Assembly (NCBI GenBank): GCA_029938595.1
Contig: JAOZUP010000193.1
Coordinates: forward strand, 1 to 7,485
Length of the DNA: 7,485 bases
Direction of reading: 5' to 3'
From: Thermoanaerobaculales bacterium
GTDB taxonomy: Bacteria; Acidobacteriota; Thermoanaerobaculia; Thermoanaerobaculales; Sulfomarinibacteraceae
A model generated the notes under the pieces. That model was not told where the DNA came from and searched no databases. It saw only the letters and a list, made by a program, of their open reading frames with translations. Each line of letters starts with the position of its first letter. Position 1 is the first letter of the stretch. The position numbers and the translations under genes are program-made. Positions 1 through 7,398 of this stretch are shown here, one piece after another.

Positions 1-1717
<1,717 letters not shown>

Positions 1718-1756
1718 GACCGGCCTCCTTGGAAGAGAGAACTCAAGAACTGAAGA

Positions 1757-1774
1757 TGAATGAACACTCATTCA
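1757..1774. promoter_or_regulatory. FadR-type (TetR family) operator upstream of the acyl-CoA dehydrogenase
   Basis: TGAATGA, four bases (ACAC), then TCATTCA form a perfect 7-4-7 inverted repeat. One more A/T pair extends it to 8-4-8. The Bacillus subtilis FadR box, as I recall it, is TGAATGAMTANTCATTCA, and this site differs only at one central position. The box overlaps the last base of the predicted -10 element and covers the predicted start site, the usual place for a repressor. It lies 39 nt upstream of the GTG. FadR-type repressors leave DNA when they bind long-chain acyl-CoA. The regulator gene itself is not in the window. Confidence 0.7.
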
Positions 1775-1802
1775 TTCTCTCCGAACTGCGGCAAGAAATC
1801 AA
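1774..1802 (-). promoter_or_regulatory. Putative sigma70-type promoter for the acyl-CoA dehydrogenase
   Basis: On the minus strand TTGATT (1797-1802, 4 of 6 matches to the -35 consensus) is followed by a 17-nt spacer and GAGAAT (1774-1779, 4 of 6 matches to the -10). Transcription would start near 1767, giving a leader of about 50 nt with the Shine-Dalgarno at 1724-1730. Neither hexamer is strong alone. The exact spacing and the overlap with the operator are the main support. Confidence 0.45.
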
Positions 1803-1824
1803 GACAATTTTGCCAAGGTGCGGC

Positions 1825-1849
1825 ATTTCGTCGGCTTAGCCGACGAAAT
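1825..1849. repeat. Perfect palindrome, 11-bp arms with a 3-nt centre
   Basis: The arms ATTTCGTCGGC (1825-1835) and GCCGACGAAAT (1839-1849) are exact reverse complements around TTA; as DNA the symmetry extends to 12 bp around one base. No T-run follows on either strand, so it is not a standard intrinsic terminator, although an RNA hairpin would form from either strand. It sits 23 nt upstream of the predicted -35 of the dehydrogenase and directly abuts the heptad repeats. It could be part of the same repeat element, a REP-like sequence, or a second regulator site. Confidence 0.75.
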
Positions 1850-1850
1850 C

Positions 1851-1958
1851 AGTTAAGAGTTAAGAGTTTAGAGTTGAGAGTGATGAGATTTTCGTGTGAA
1901 ATTTAGCATCTCAGGGGGAAAGAAGGGATGAACTCTTAACTCTCAACTCTCAACTCTT
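1851..1958. repeat. Inverted pair of heptanucleotide tandem arrays with nested hairpin
   Basis: Four 7-nt units of AGTTRAG type run from 1851 to 1878 (AGTTAAG twice, AGTTTAG, AGTTGAG), with a degenerate fifth. Four units of the opposite sense run from 1931 to 1958 (AACTCTT, AACTCTC twice, AACTCTT). Folded together, 1855-1882 pairs with 1931-1958 over 28 positions with three mismatches and one G-U. The 48-nt loop holds a second exact stem, TGAGAT (1884-1889) with ATCTCA (1908-1913), and inside it TTTC/GAAA around GTGT (1890-1901). There is no ORF. The variable base of the heptad is not compensated across the stem, so this may be an array copied in inverted orientation rather than a structure under selection. 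The style resembles the heptanucleotide STRR repeats of cyanobacteria, but the origin is unknown. Confidence 0.75.
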
Positions 1959-1984
1959 ATCTTGGGTTTGAAAGGGGTTCGGAT

Positions 1985-2009
1985 AAAAAAGCCGGCGTTT
2001 CCGCCGGCT
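1985..2009 (-). terminator. Intrinsic terminator of the rpsO-pnp end of the operon
   Basis: On the minus strand AGCCGGCG pairs with CGCCGGCT (1990-1997 with 2002-2009), an exact 8-bp GC-rich stem closed by a GAAA tetraloop and followed directly by a run of six T (1985-1990, the first being the last stem base). It begins 27 nt after the pnp stop codon. This is a textbook rho-independent terminator and separates the operon from the dehydrogenase unit. Confidence 0.93.
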
Positions 2010-2035
2010 CTGAGGATTAGATTATTAGCGTCGTG

Positions 2036-4240
2036 TCAGCGTCGTCCGCGGTTGTCCCGGCCTCCGCCGCCGGGTCGCCCGCCGCGCCGGTTGTCGCGCG
2101 GTGGACGGGTGTCGCGTTCCGGGATCTCCTCGCCGCGGGCGCGCGCCTCGTCTTCGAGGATGACCCGTCGTGACAGCTTGATGCGGTCGTTGGCGTCGAT
2201 GTCGATGATCCGGACCCGAAGCTCGTCACCCTCCGACAATACGTCGCGGATATCTGGAATGCGCTCCAACGCGAGCTCGGAGATGTGAACCAGACCGTCG
2301 CGGCCGGGCAGGATCTCGACGAAGGCGCCGTACGGCTCGATGCGACGCGCGACACCGTCGAATTCCTCGCCGATCTCGGGCTGGCGGGTGAGGCTTTCGA
2401 CCATGTGAACAGCCTTTTTCGCCGCTTCCCGGTCGGAGGTCGCGATCTGCACCGTGCCGTCATCCTCGACGTTGATCTTGGCGCCGGTGGTGTCGACGAT
2501 GTGGCGGATCATCTTGCCTCCGGGGCCGATCACGTTGCGGATCTGATCGACGGCGATCTTGATCTGAATGATCCGCGGCGCGTACTCCGAGATGTCGGAG
2601 CGCCCCTCGGATATGGCGGACTCCATGATGTCGATGAGCTGCAGGCGTCCGACGCGGGCCTGCTCCATTGCCTGCTCGAGGATTTCCCGGGGGAGGCCCT
2701 CGACCTTGATGTCCATCTGCAGGGCGGTGATGCCCTTGGCCGTGCCGGAGACCTTGAAGTCCATGTCGCCGTAATGGTCCTCTTGACCGGCGATGTCGGT
2801 CAGGACGGCGTGCTGATCTCCTTCAGACACCAGGCCCATGGCGATACCGGCGACGGTACTCTTTAGCGGAGCGCCGGCGTCCATCATCGACAACGAGCCG
2901 CCGCACACCGAGGCCATGGACGACGATCCGTTGGACTCGATGATGTCCGAGACCACTCGCATGGTGTATGGAAACTCCTCGGCATCGGGTAGCACGGGGA
3001 TCAATGAACGTCGCGCGAGGGCGCCGTGTCCGATTTCGCGCCGGCCGGCACCGCGAAGAAAGCGCGCCTCACCGACCGAGAATGGTGGGAAATTGTAATG
3101 CAGCATAAACGTCTGGCGCGAGTCGCCAAGGTAGGACTCGATGAGCTGCGAGTCGTCTGATGTCCCGAGCGTACAGGTGACGATGGCCTGGGTTTCGCCG
3201 CGGGTGAAGAGGGCCGAGCCGTGGGCCCGCGGAAGGATGCCGACCTCACACGTGACCTTGCGGATCTCGTCAAATGCACGGCCGTCGAGTCGCTCGCGCT
3301 TGTCGAGGATGGTCTCGCGGGTGATCGCCTTGACCATCGAACGGTAGATGCTCTTGACCCACGGGGTCTTCTCGTCGGCCTCATCCTCTGATAGCTCGGC
3401 CAGAACCTTGGTGCGCACGGCCTTCACGGCGTCCTGCTGCTCGAACTTGCCGCGGACGTGGAGCGCGTCGCGGAGCTCATCGCTCCAGCGATCTCGAATT
3501 GCGTTGGCGAAGTCGGCCGGCCAGGGGTCGGAGGGGGACGTGAAGTCCTTTTTGACCACCCCGGCTTCGGCGACGATCTCGCGCTGCAGGGTAATGATCT
3601 TCTTGATCTCCCTGTGAGCGAGGTCGAGGGCGTCGAGGATGATTGACTCCGAAAGCTCGGAGGCGCCGCATTCCACCATCGCCAGCGCGTCTTCGGTCCC
3701 AGCGACCACCAGGTCAAGCTCGCTGTCGGCCTGCTGCTCGTTGGTCGGGAAGACTACCAGCTGGCCGTCCACGTGGCCGACCCGCACGCCGGCCAGGGCG
3801 GCGTCGAATGGGATCTCAGCGGCGAGAAGAAGTGCCAGCGAGGCGCCGGAGATGCAGTAGACATCGGGGCTGAAATCGTCGTCGGCGGACAGCACCCAGC
3901 CGATGACCTGGGTCTCGCGGCGCCAGCCGTCTGGAAACAGCGGTCGCAGCCCGCGGTCGACCACCCGGCAAGTGAGTGTCTCGCGCTCGGTCGGGCGCCC
4001 CTCGCGTTTGAAGAACCCGCCCGGGATGTTGCCTCCCGCGTAGGTGTTTTCGCGGTAATCCACGGTCAGGGGCAGAAAGTCCACGCCGGGCCGGGGGTCG
4101 GGACTGGCGCAGGCAGTCACCAGAACCATGGTGTCGCCCATGCGGACCACGGTCGAGCCGCCGGCCTGCTTGGCGATCTTGCCGGTTTCGAACGTTAGGG
4201 TCTTTCCGTCAATCTCGACGGACTTCGTAATCTCTTTCAT
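2036..4240 (-). CDS. pnp: Polyribonucleotide nucleotidyltransferase (PNPase)
   Basis: PNPase is the trimeric 3'-to-5' phosphorolytic exoribonuclease of mRNA decay and the degradosome. Counting from the ATG at 4240 (734 residues): first RNase PH domain about 7-140 with FFKREGRPTE at 76-85 and RPLFP at 99-103; helical linker to about 310; second RNase PH domain about 315-515 with the phosphate-binding NGSSSMA at 437-443 and EDHYGDMDFK at 487-496, where Asp488, Asp494 and Lys496 match E. coli Asp486, Asp492 and Lys494; KH domain with GPGG at 572-575; S1 domain about 623-691. The tail from about 700 is rich in Arg and Gly, giving a product slightly longer than the E. coli protein (711). A TTG at 4252 would add four residues, but the ATG is preferred because it opens with the usual MKEITKSVEI-like start and TTGGA lies just upstream. 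The Shine-Dalgarno is weak. Last gene of the operon, 101 nt after rpsO. Confidence 0.98.
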   Translation of the reverse strand: MKEITKSVEIDGKTLTFETGKIAKQAGGSTVVRMGDTMVLVTACASPDPRPGVDFLPLTVDYRENTYAGGNIPGGFFKREGRPTERETLTCRVVDRGLRPLFPDGWRRETQVIGWVLSADDDFSPDVYCISGASLALLLAAEIPFDAALAGVRVGHVDGQLVVFPTNEQQADSELDLVVAGTEDALAMVECGASELSESIILDALDLAHREIKKIITLQREIVAEAGVVKKDFTSPSDPWPADFANAIRDRWSDELRDALHVRGKFEQQDAVKAVRTKVLAELSEDEADEKTPWVKSIYRSMVKAITRETILDKRERLDGRAFDEIRKVTCEVGILPRAHGSALFTRGETQAIVTCTLGTSDDSQLIESYLGDSRQTFMLHYNFPPFSVGEARFLRGAGRREIGHGALARRSLIPVLPDAEEFPYTMRVVSDIIESNGSSSMASVCGGSLSMMDAGAPLKSTVAGIAMGLVSEGDQHAVLTDIAGQEDHYGDMDFKVSGTAKGITALQMDIKVEGLPREILEQAMEQARVGRLQLIDIMESAISEGRSDISEYAPRIIQIKIAVDQIRNVIGPGGKMIRHIVDTTGAKINVEDDGTVQIATSDREAAKKAVHMVESLTRQPEIGEEFDGVARRIEPYGAFVEILPGRDGLVHISELALERIPDIRDVLSEGDELRVRIIDIDANDRIKLSRRVILEDEARARGEEIPERDTRPPRDNRRGGRPGGGGRDNRGRR

Positions 4241-4280
4241 TCGGTATTCCAATCTTCAGGCGTGCGTTGCCCAAACTCGT

Positions 4281-4313
4281 CCCGACCCCCGACGGCGGCC
4301 GTGGGAGGGTGGG
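4281..4313 (-). promoter_or_regulatory. Candidate leader hairpin in the rpsO-pnp spacer
   Basis: On the minus strand 4299-4313 can pair with 4281-4295. The fold gives a 3-bp base, a 2x2 internal loop, 5 bp with one G-U, one C-C mismatch, 4 bp and a CCG loop. It ends 40 nt before the pnp ATG. In E. coli, RNase III cuts a stem in the pnp leader and PNPase then represses its own mRNA; a stem here fits that role, but the pairing is imperfect and the stretch is GC-rich, so it may be chance. Confidence 0.35.
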
Positions 4314-4341
4314 AAGTGCATGTGCCTGGTAGTGCTCAGCT

Positions 4342-4611
4342 TCAGCCTCGGAGCCCCAACTGTTCCACGAGCTGGCGATAGCGGGTGATGTCCTTCGCCT
4401 TGAGATAGTCGAGGAGACGGCGGCGCCGACCGACCAATCGCAACAGGCCACGACGGGAGTGAAAGTCCTTTTTTTGAACCTTGAAATGCTCCGTCAAGAA
4501 CTGAATGCGGCGGGTCAGCAGCGCAATCTGCACCTCCGGCGACCCGGTGTCGGTCGGATGGGTGCGGAACTCGTCGATGATTGTTGTTTTTTGGGCGTCA
4601 AAGTGACTCAT
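4342..4611 (-). CDS. rpsO: 30S ribosomal protein S15
   Basis: S15 is a primary binder of 16S rRNA that nucleates the platform of the small subunit. The product is 89 residues, the normal length, and collinear with the family throughout: DTGSPEVQIALLT at 21-33, HSRRGLLRLVGRRRRLLDYL at 51-70 and the LGLRG C terminus. His42, Asp49 and Ser52, which contact the 16S three-way junction in characterised S15, are all present. ATG start at 4611 with GGAG 5 nt upstream (4617-4620). It follows truB by 76 nt without an intervening ribF and precedes pnp by 101 nt. In several bacteria S15 represses its own translation by binding the leader, and a small hairpin lies at the right place here. Confidence 0.98.
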   Translation of the reverse strand: MSHFDAQKTTIIDEFRTHPTDTGSPEVQIALLTRRIQFLTEHFKVQKKDFHSRRGLLRLVGRRRRLLDYLKAKDITRYRQLVEQLGLRG

Positions 4612-4624
4612 GTATTCTCCACTT

Positions 4625-4644
4625 TCCTCCGGTGGCGAGGAGGA
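4625..4644 (-). promoter_or_regulatory. Candidate rpsO leader hairpin near the ribosome binding site
   Basis: On the minus strand TCCTCC (4639-4644) pairs exactly with GGAGGA (4625-4630) around an 8-nt loop. The downstream arm is itself Shine-Dalgarno-like and ends 13 nt before the rpsO ATG; a second GGAG (4617-4620) is left free. A fold at this place could be a site for S15 autoregulation. Only 6 bp support it, and purine-rich leader sequence makes chance pairing easy. Confidence 0.35.
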
Positions 4645-4687
4645 GTAGGTACGTTAACAGGAAGCGGCTATTCTCGCAACACTTGGC

Positions 4688-5662
4688 TCAGGTCTTCCGG
4701 CGTGGTGCCTGTGTCAAAACGGTTTCGATGACCATCGACGGGGCGATATTGATGGTTCGGCCTCGAGCGAGCACCGCCCGTACCGAACCGATTCCCAACA
4801 ACCGGTTTTCGGCGCCTCGGACCACCACCTTGGACTCAGTCTGTAGCCCCTCGATGCCGGGCTTGAAGACGACGACATCCTGGCCGTGAATAAAGCGCTC
4901 GGCCGCGCTCGAGTTGAGGTCGATCTCGGGAAACGGCAGGGCGATGTTTTCCAGTGGTATCCAGTGGTCGCCACCGGTGATCATCTCGGGATCCTTGACG
5001 GCCTGCAGCGTCTCTTGATCGAGGGCCTCGTCGGTCGTATAGGGTCCGATTGCTTGGCGGTGAAGGTGATGGAGGTGGCCGCCACACCCGAGGTCGACAC
5101 CGATGTCATGCGCCAGCGATCGCACATAAAAACCGGTAGAGGTCGTCGCAACCAGGGACAGGATCTCGGGACTCTCTGCCCCCAGGGCCAACTGATGGAC
5201 GGTGACGGTCCTGGGCTCAAGAATTACCTTTTCACCCCTGCGCGCGAGTTCGTAGAGCTTCTTTCCGGCGATCTTCTTCGCGGAGTACGGGGGGGGGACC
5301 TGTTGGATCTCGCCAGCGAATCGGGCTTCGAGGCGGTCGAGCATTTGCCGTTCGAGCTCGGGAACCTCGCCACGCGGATCCTGGTCTTCGCCCTCGGCAT
5401 CATAGGTTGTGGTCGCCCTTCCCAGTTGGATTTCGCCTTGGTAGGTTTTTTCCCATTGGAGCAGGTATTGCTGCAACCGCGTCGCTTGTCCCACGCACAA
5501 TAGGAGAAGACCCTCGGCCATGGGATCCAAGGTGCCGGTGTGGCCGATGCGACGTTCGTTGAGGGCCTTTCGGGCCATGTCGACGACATCGTGAGAGGTT
5601 GGGCCGGCCTTCTTGAACACCGGTAATAAACCATGGATGCGTGATGGACGGCGACGGCTCAT
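4688..5662 (-). CDS. truB: tRNA pseudouridine(55) synthase TruB
   Basis: TruB converts U55 of the tRNA T-loop to pseudouridine and acts as a tRNA chaperone. The product is 324 residues (E. coli 314). Motifs: GLLPVFKKAGPTSHDVV at 11-27; GHTGTLDPMAEGLL at 40-53, with Asp46 as the catalytic nucleophile; KTYQGEIQLG at 72-81 with the active-site Tyr74; QVPPPYSAKKIAGKKLYELA at 121-140; and GFYVRSLAHDIG at 177-188 with Arg181. The segment from about 240 to the end looks like the C-terminal PUA-like domain. The usual LRR before the GPF/GPY element reads LHR here (200-202). ATG at 5662 overlaps the upstream stop by 4 nt (ATGA), so translation is probably coupled. A run of nine C codes for Val122-Pro125. 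Confidence 0.97.
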   Translation of the reverse strand: MSRRRPSRIHGLLPVFKKAGPTSHDVVDMARKALNERRIGHTGTLDPMAEGLLLLCVGQATRLQQYLLQWEKTYQGEIQLGRATTTYDAEGEDQDPRGEVPELERQMLDRLEARFAGEIQQVPPPYSAKKIAGKKLYELARRGEKVILEPRTVTVHQLALGAESPEILSLVATTSTGFYVRSLAHDIGVDLGCGGHLHHLHRQAIGPYTTDEALDQETLQAVKDPEMITGGDHWIPLENIALPFPEIDLNSSAAERFIHGQDVVVFKPGIEGLQTESKVVVRGAENRLLGIGSVRAVLARGRTINIAPSMVIETVLTQAPRRKT

Positions 5663-6645
5663 GTTCCGCTTCCGAGAGCATCGGCAAGGGCCGTGGTCAC
5701 CGCACGCTCGGCATCGGCGAGGTGGCCGGTGATTGTGCAGCCCGCTGCATTGCGGTGGCCTCCGCCGCCGAAGCCGGCCGCGACAGTTCGGACGTCGAAG
5801 TCTCCTCGGGAACGGAAGCTCACCTTGACGGTGCCGGGCTCAGGCTGTTTCAGAAAGACGACTGCCTCCACTCCGGCGATGGAACGGGGGATGTTGACGA
5901 TCTCCTCCGTATCCTCCGGCCCGGCATGGGAGCGGCGAAAGGCCTCCTCATCTGCTGTGATCACGGCCAGCCGGCCGTTGCATTCGATGCGAAGGCTCCC
6001 CAGGACCTCTCCGAGGAGGCGGACCGAGGCTTCGCTGCGGTTGCCGTGAACCAACTCTGCCACCATCGTCGGATCCGCCCCGCAGTCCACCATCTCGGCA
6101 GCCGCGCGAAAAGCGCGCTCGGTGGCGTTGGAGTACTTGAAGTCACCGGTGTCGGTGGAGAGGGCCGCGTAGAGGTTTGTAGCGGCGGCCGGCGTCGGGA
6201 CGATGCCGATTTCACCGTACATTTGCCATACCATCTCGCCGACCGCCGGTGAGGTTTCGTCGAGGAAGTTCACGACGCCGTAGGCGGGGTTTGCGGGGTG
6301 GTGGTCGATATTGAGGATCGGCAGGCGGGTGAGGCCCTCGAAGCCCGTCCGATCAAGCCCGGGGCACTCTACCGTAATCACAAGGTCGAAGTCATCGGGA
6401 AAGTCTTCCGGAAGAGTGCTGGTAACGACGATGCGGTCGGCGCCGGGCAGCAACGTGAGATTTGCCGGTGTGGGGTCGCGGTTGACGATCACTGTCTTGA
6501 CGCCGAGCCGGTCGGCGAGCTCGGCCAGTGCCAACTCCGATCCGATAGCATCCCCATCAGGGTTGCGATGGCAGGTCAAGAGTGTCCGGTATGAGCCCTT
6601 GAAGCGTTTGACAGCATCTTGTGGATCGGTACTGGCGATGGTCAC
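5659..6645 (-). CDS. nrnA: DHH/DHHA1 phosphoesterase, NrnA-type (oligoribonuclease / pAp phosphatase)
   Basis: A 328-residue two-domain protein. NrnA enzymes degrade very short RNA oligomers, and many also hydrolyse 3'-phosphoadenosine 5'-phosphate, in the cytoplasm with Mn2+. The DHH domain shows HRNPDGDAIGS at 26-36 (metal ligands His26, Asp30, Asp32), the DHH triplet at 114-116 and STDTGDFKYS at 163-172 (Asp165). The DHHA1 domain ends with GFGGGGHRNAAGC at 291-303, which binds the substrate. At motif II, where Asp is usual, this protein has Glu93 (TVECPGLDR). GTG start at 6645 with AAGGAGG 5 nt upstream; it overlaps the rbfA stop as GTGA and the truB start as ATGA. Position between rbfA and truB is common for this family. 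The choice between oligoribonuclease, pAp phosphatase or cyclic dinucleotide activity cannot be made from sequence. Confidence 0.9.
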   Translation of the reverse strand: MTIASTDPQDAVKRFKGSYRTLLTCHRNPDGDAIGSELALAELADRLGVKTVIVNRDPTPANLTLLPGADRIVVTSTLPEDFPDDFDLVITVECPGLDRTGFEGLTRLPILNIDHHPANPAYGVVNFLDETSPAVGEMVWQMYGEIGIVPTPAAATNLYAALSTDTGDFKYSNATERAFRAAAEMVDCGADPTMVAELVHGNRSEASVRLLGEVLGSLRIECNGRLAVITADEEAFRRSHAGPEDTEEIVNIPRSIAGVEAVVFLKQPEPGTVKVSFRSRGDFDVRTVAAGFGGGGHRNAAGCTITGHLADAERAVTTALADALGSGT

Positions 6646-7046
6646 GAGTCCTCCTTCGAGTCATTGCCGTCGATTTCGGTCTGAGGAAGCATGCCGTTTT
6701 CGGAGAGGCGATCGAAGAGGCGTTCCATGCGATCCCCGTACTCGAAGGAGGTGTCGCGGAGGAACTCTAGGCTTGGAACGACCCGCAGCCGCATTTTCTG
6801 TCCGAGCTGCCGGCGCAAGAAGGCCGCCGCGGCGGAAAAGCCGTCACCGGCTTCCCGCTCTCGCTCCTCGTCGCCGATCACCGAGAAGTACACCCTGGCT
6901 TTCGATCTGTCTGCGGACAATCTGACCAGGGAAACCGTCACGTCGGTCAACCGCGGGTCGTTGACCTCCAAGCGGAGCAACTCCGACATCACGGACCGGA
7001 TCTCGCCCTCGAGACGCGTATTCCGTTCGAATGACTTTTCCTGCAC
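6642..7046 (-). CDS. rbfA: Ribosome-binding factor A
   Basis: RbfA is a small KH-type protein that binds the immature 30S subunit near the 16S 5' end and is needed for late maturation and cold growth. The 134 residues match the family: RLEGEIRSVMSELL at 11-24, the core NDPRLTDVTVSLVRLS at 29-44, ARVYFSV at 50-56, and LRVVPSLEFLRDTSFEYGDR at 87-106, followed by a helix and an acidic tail. The start is a GTG at 7046 with GGAGG 4 nt upstream; an ATG two bases earlier is out of frame. It follows the DUF503 gene by 13 nt and overlaps nrnA by 4 nt. Confidence 0.96.
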   Translation of the reverse strand: MQEKSFERNTRLEGEIRSVMSELLRLEVNDPRLTDVTVSLVRLSADRSKARVYFSVIGDEEREREAGDGFSAAAAFLRRQLGQKMRLRVVPSLEFLRDTSFEYGDRMERLFDRLSENGMLPQTEIDGNDSKEDS

Positions 7047-7059
7047 ATCTCCTCCGAAG

Positions 7060-7380
7060 TCAGATCTGGACGATCTCGATCTCCCAGCTCAGGACGTGAC
7101 CGCTCCAGTTGCGATCGATCGTCCCTTCGACGCGGCGCAGGCGTGCTTCGATGTCCAGTGAGCTGGTGGAGAGGGCGCAGATCGCGAGCCGTGACCTTTG
7201 CTGCAAATCCTGATGGCCGGCCTCGATCACCAGCACCTGGTGGCGGTTCCTGATTTTTTCGACCAAACTCCGGACTGGACCGCGTTTGGCCTTCAAGCTG
7301 CGAGCCTCTGGAACGTGGAGCTCCAGGTGGGCAACGCCGACGTAGGTTTCTCCGCTCAGCCTCTGTTTCTTGGACATCAT
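7060..7380 (-). CDS. DUF503 family protein (YlxP-like)
   Basis: A 106-residue protein of the DUF503 family, regularly found between infB and rbfA. Family-typical stretches are VGVAHLELHVPEARSLKAKR at 14-33 (a first strand followed by the SLK element) and the conserved block at about 57-72. YlxP-like proteins are thought to assist ribosome or rbfA-related function, but no reaction is established. Two consecutive ATG codons (7378-7380 and 7375-7377) could each serve as the start; the first is used here. The Shine-Dalgarno is weak. It lies 18 nt after the infB stop, so it is clearly co-transcribed. Confidence 0.88.
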   Translation of the reverse strand: MMSKKQRLSGETYVGVAHLELHVPEARSLKAKRGPVRSLVEKIRNRHQVLVIEAGHQDLQQRSRLAICALSTSSLDIEARLRRVEGTIDRNWSGHVLSWEIEIVQI

Positions 7381-7398
7381 CTCAGCCCAGTCTTTAGA

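Noticed and set aside
1825..1958. A CRISPR array.
   Set aside because: The repeats are only 7 nt, contiguous and in inverted orientation, with no spacers of regular length and no cas genes nearby.
2285..2866. A 193-codon plus-strand frame opposite pnp.
   Set aside because: Antisense shadow of the KH, S1 and second RNase PH regions of PNPase, with no independent evidence of coding.
4241..4252. TTG at 4252 as the pnp start.
   Set aside because: It would add only four residues, with no better ribosome binding site. The ATG at 4240 gives the usual PNPase N terminus.
4656..4679. Possible internal promoter for rpsO on the minus strand (TTGCGA, 17-nt spacer, TAACGT).
   Set aside because: The -35 has 4 of 6 matches, but the -10 has only about 3 of 6; too weak to call without transcription data.
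4886..5503. Plus-strand frame of 205 codons opposite truB, and a similar one of 203 codons at 5641-6252 opposite nrnA.
   Set aside because: Both mirror strongly conserved genes on the other strand and show no recognisable protein family.
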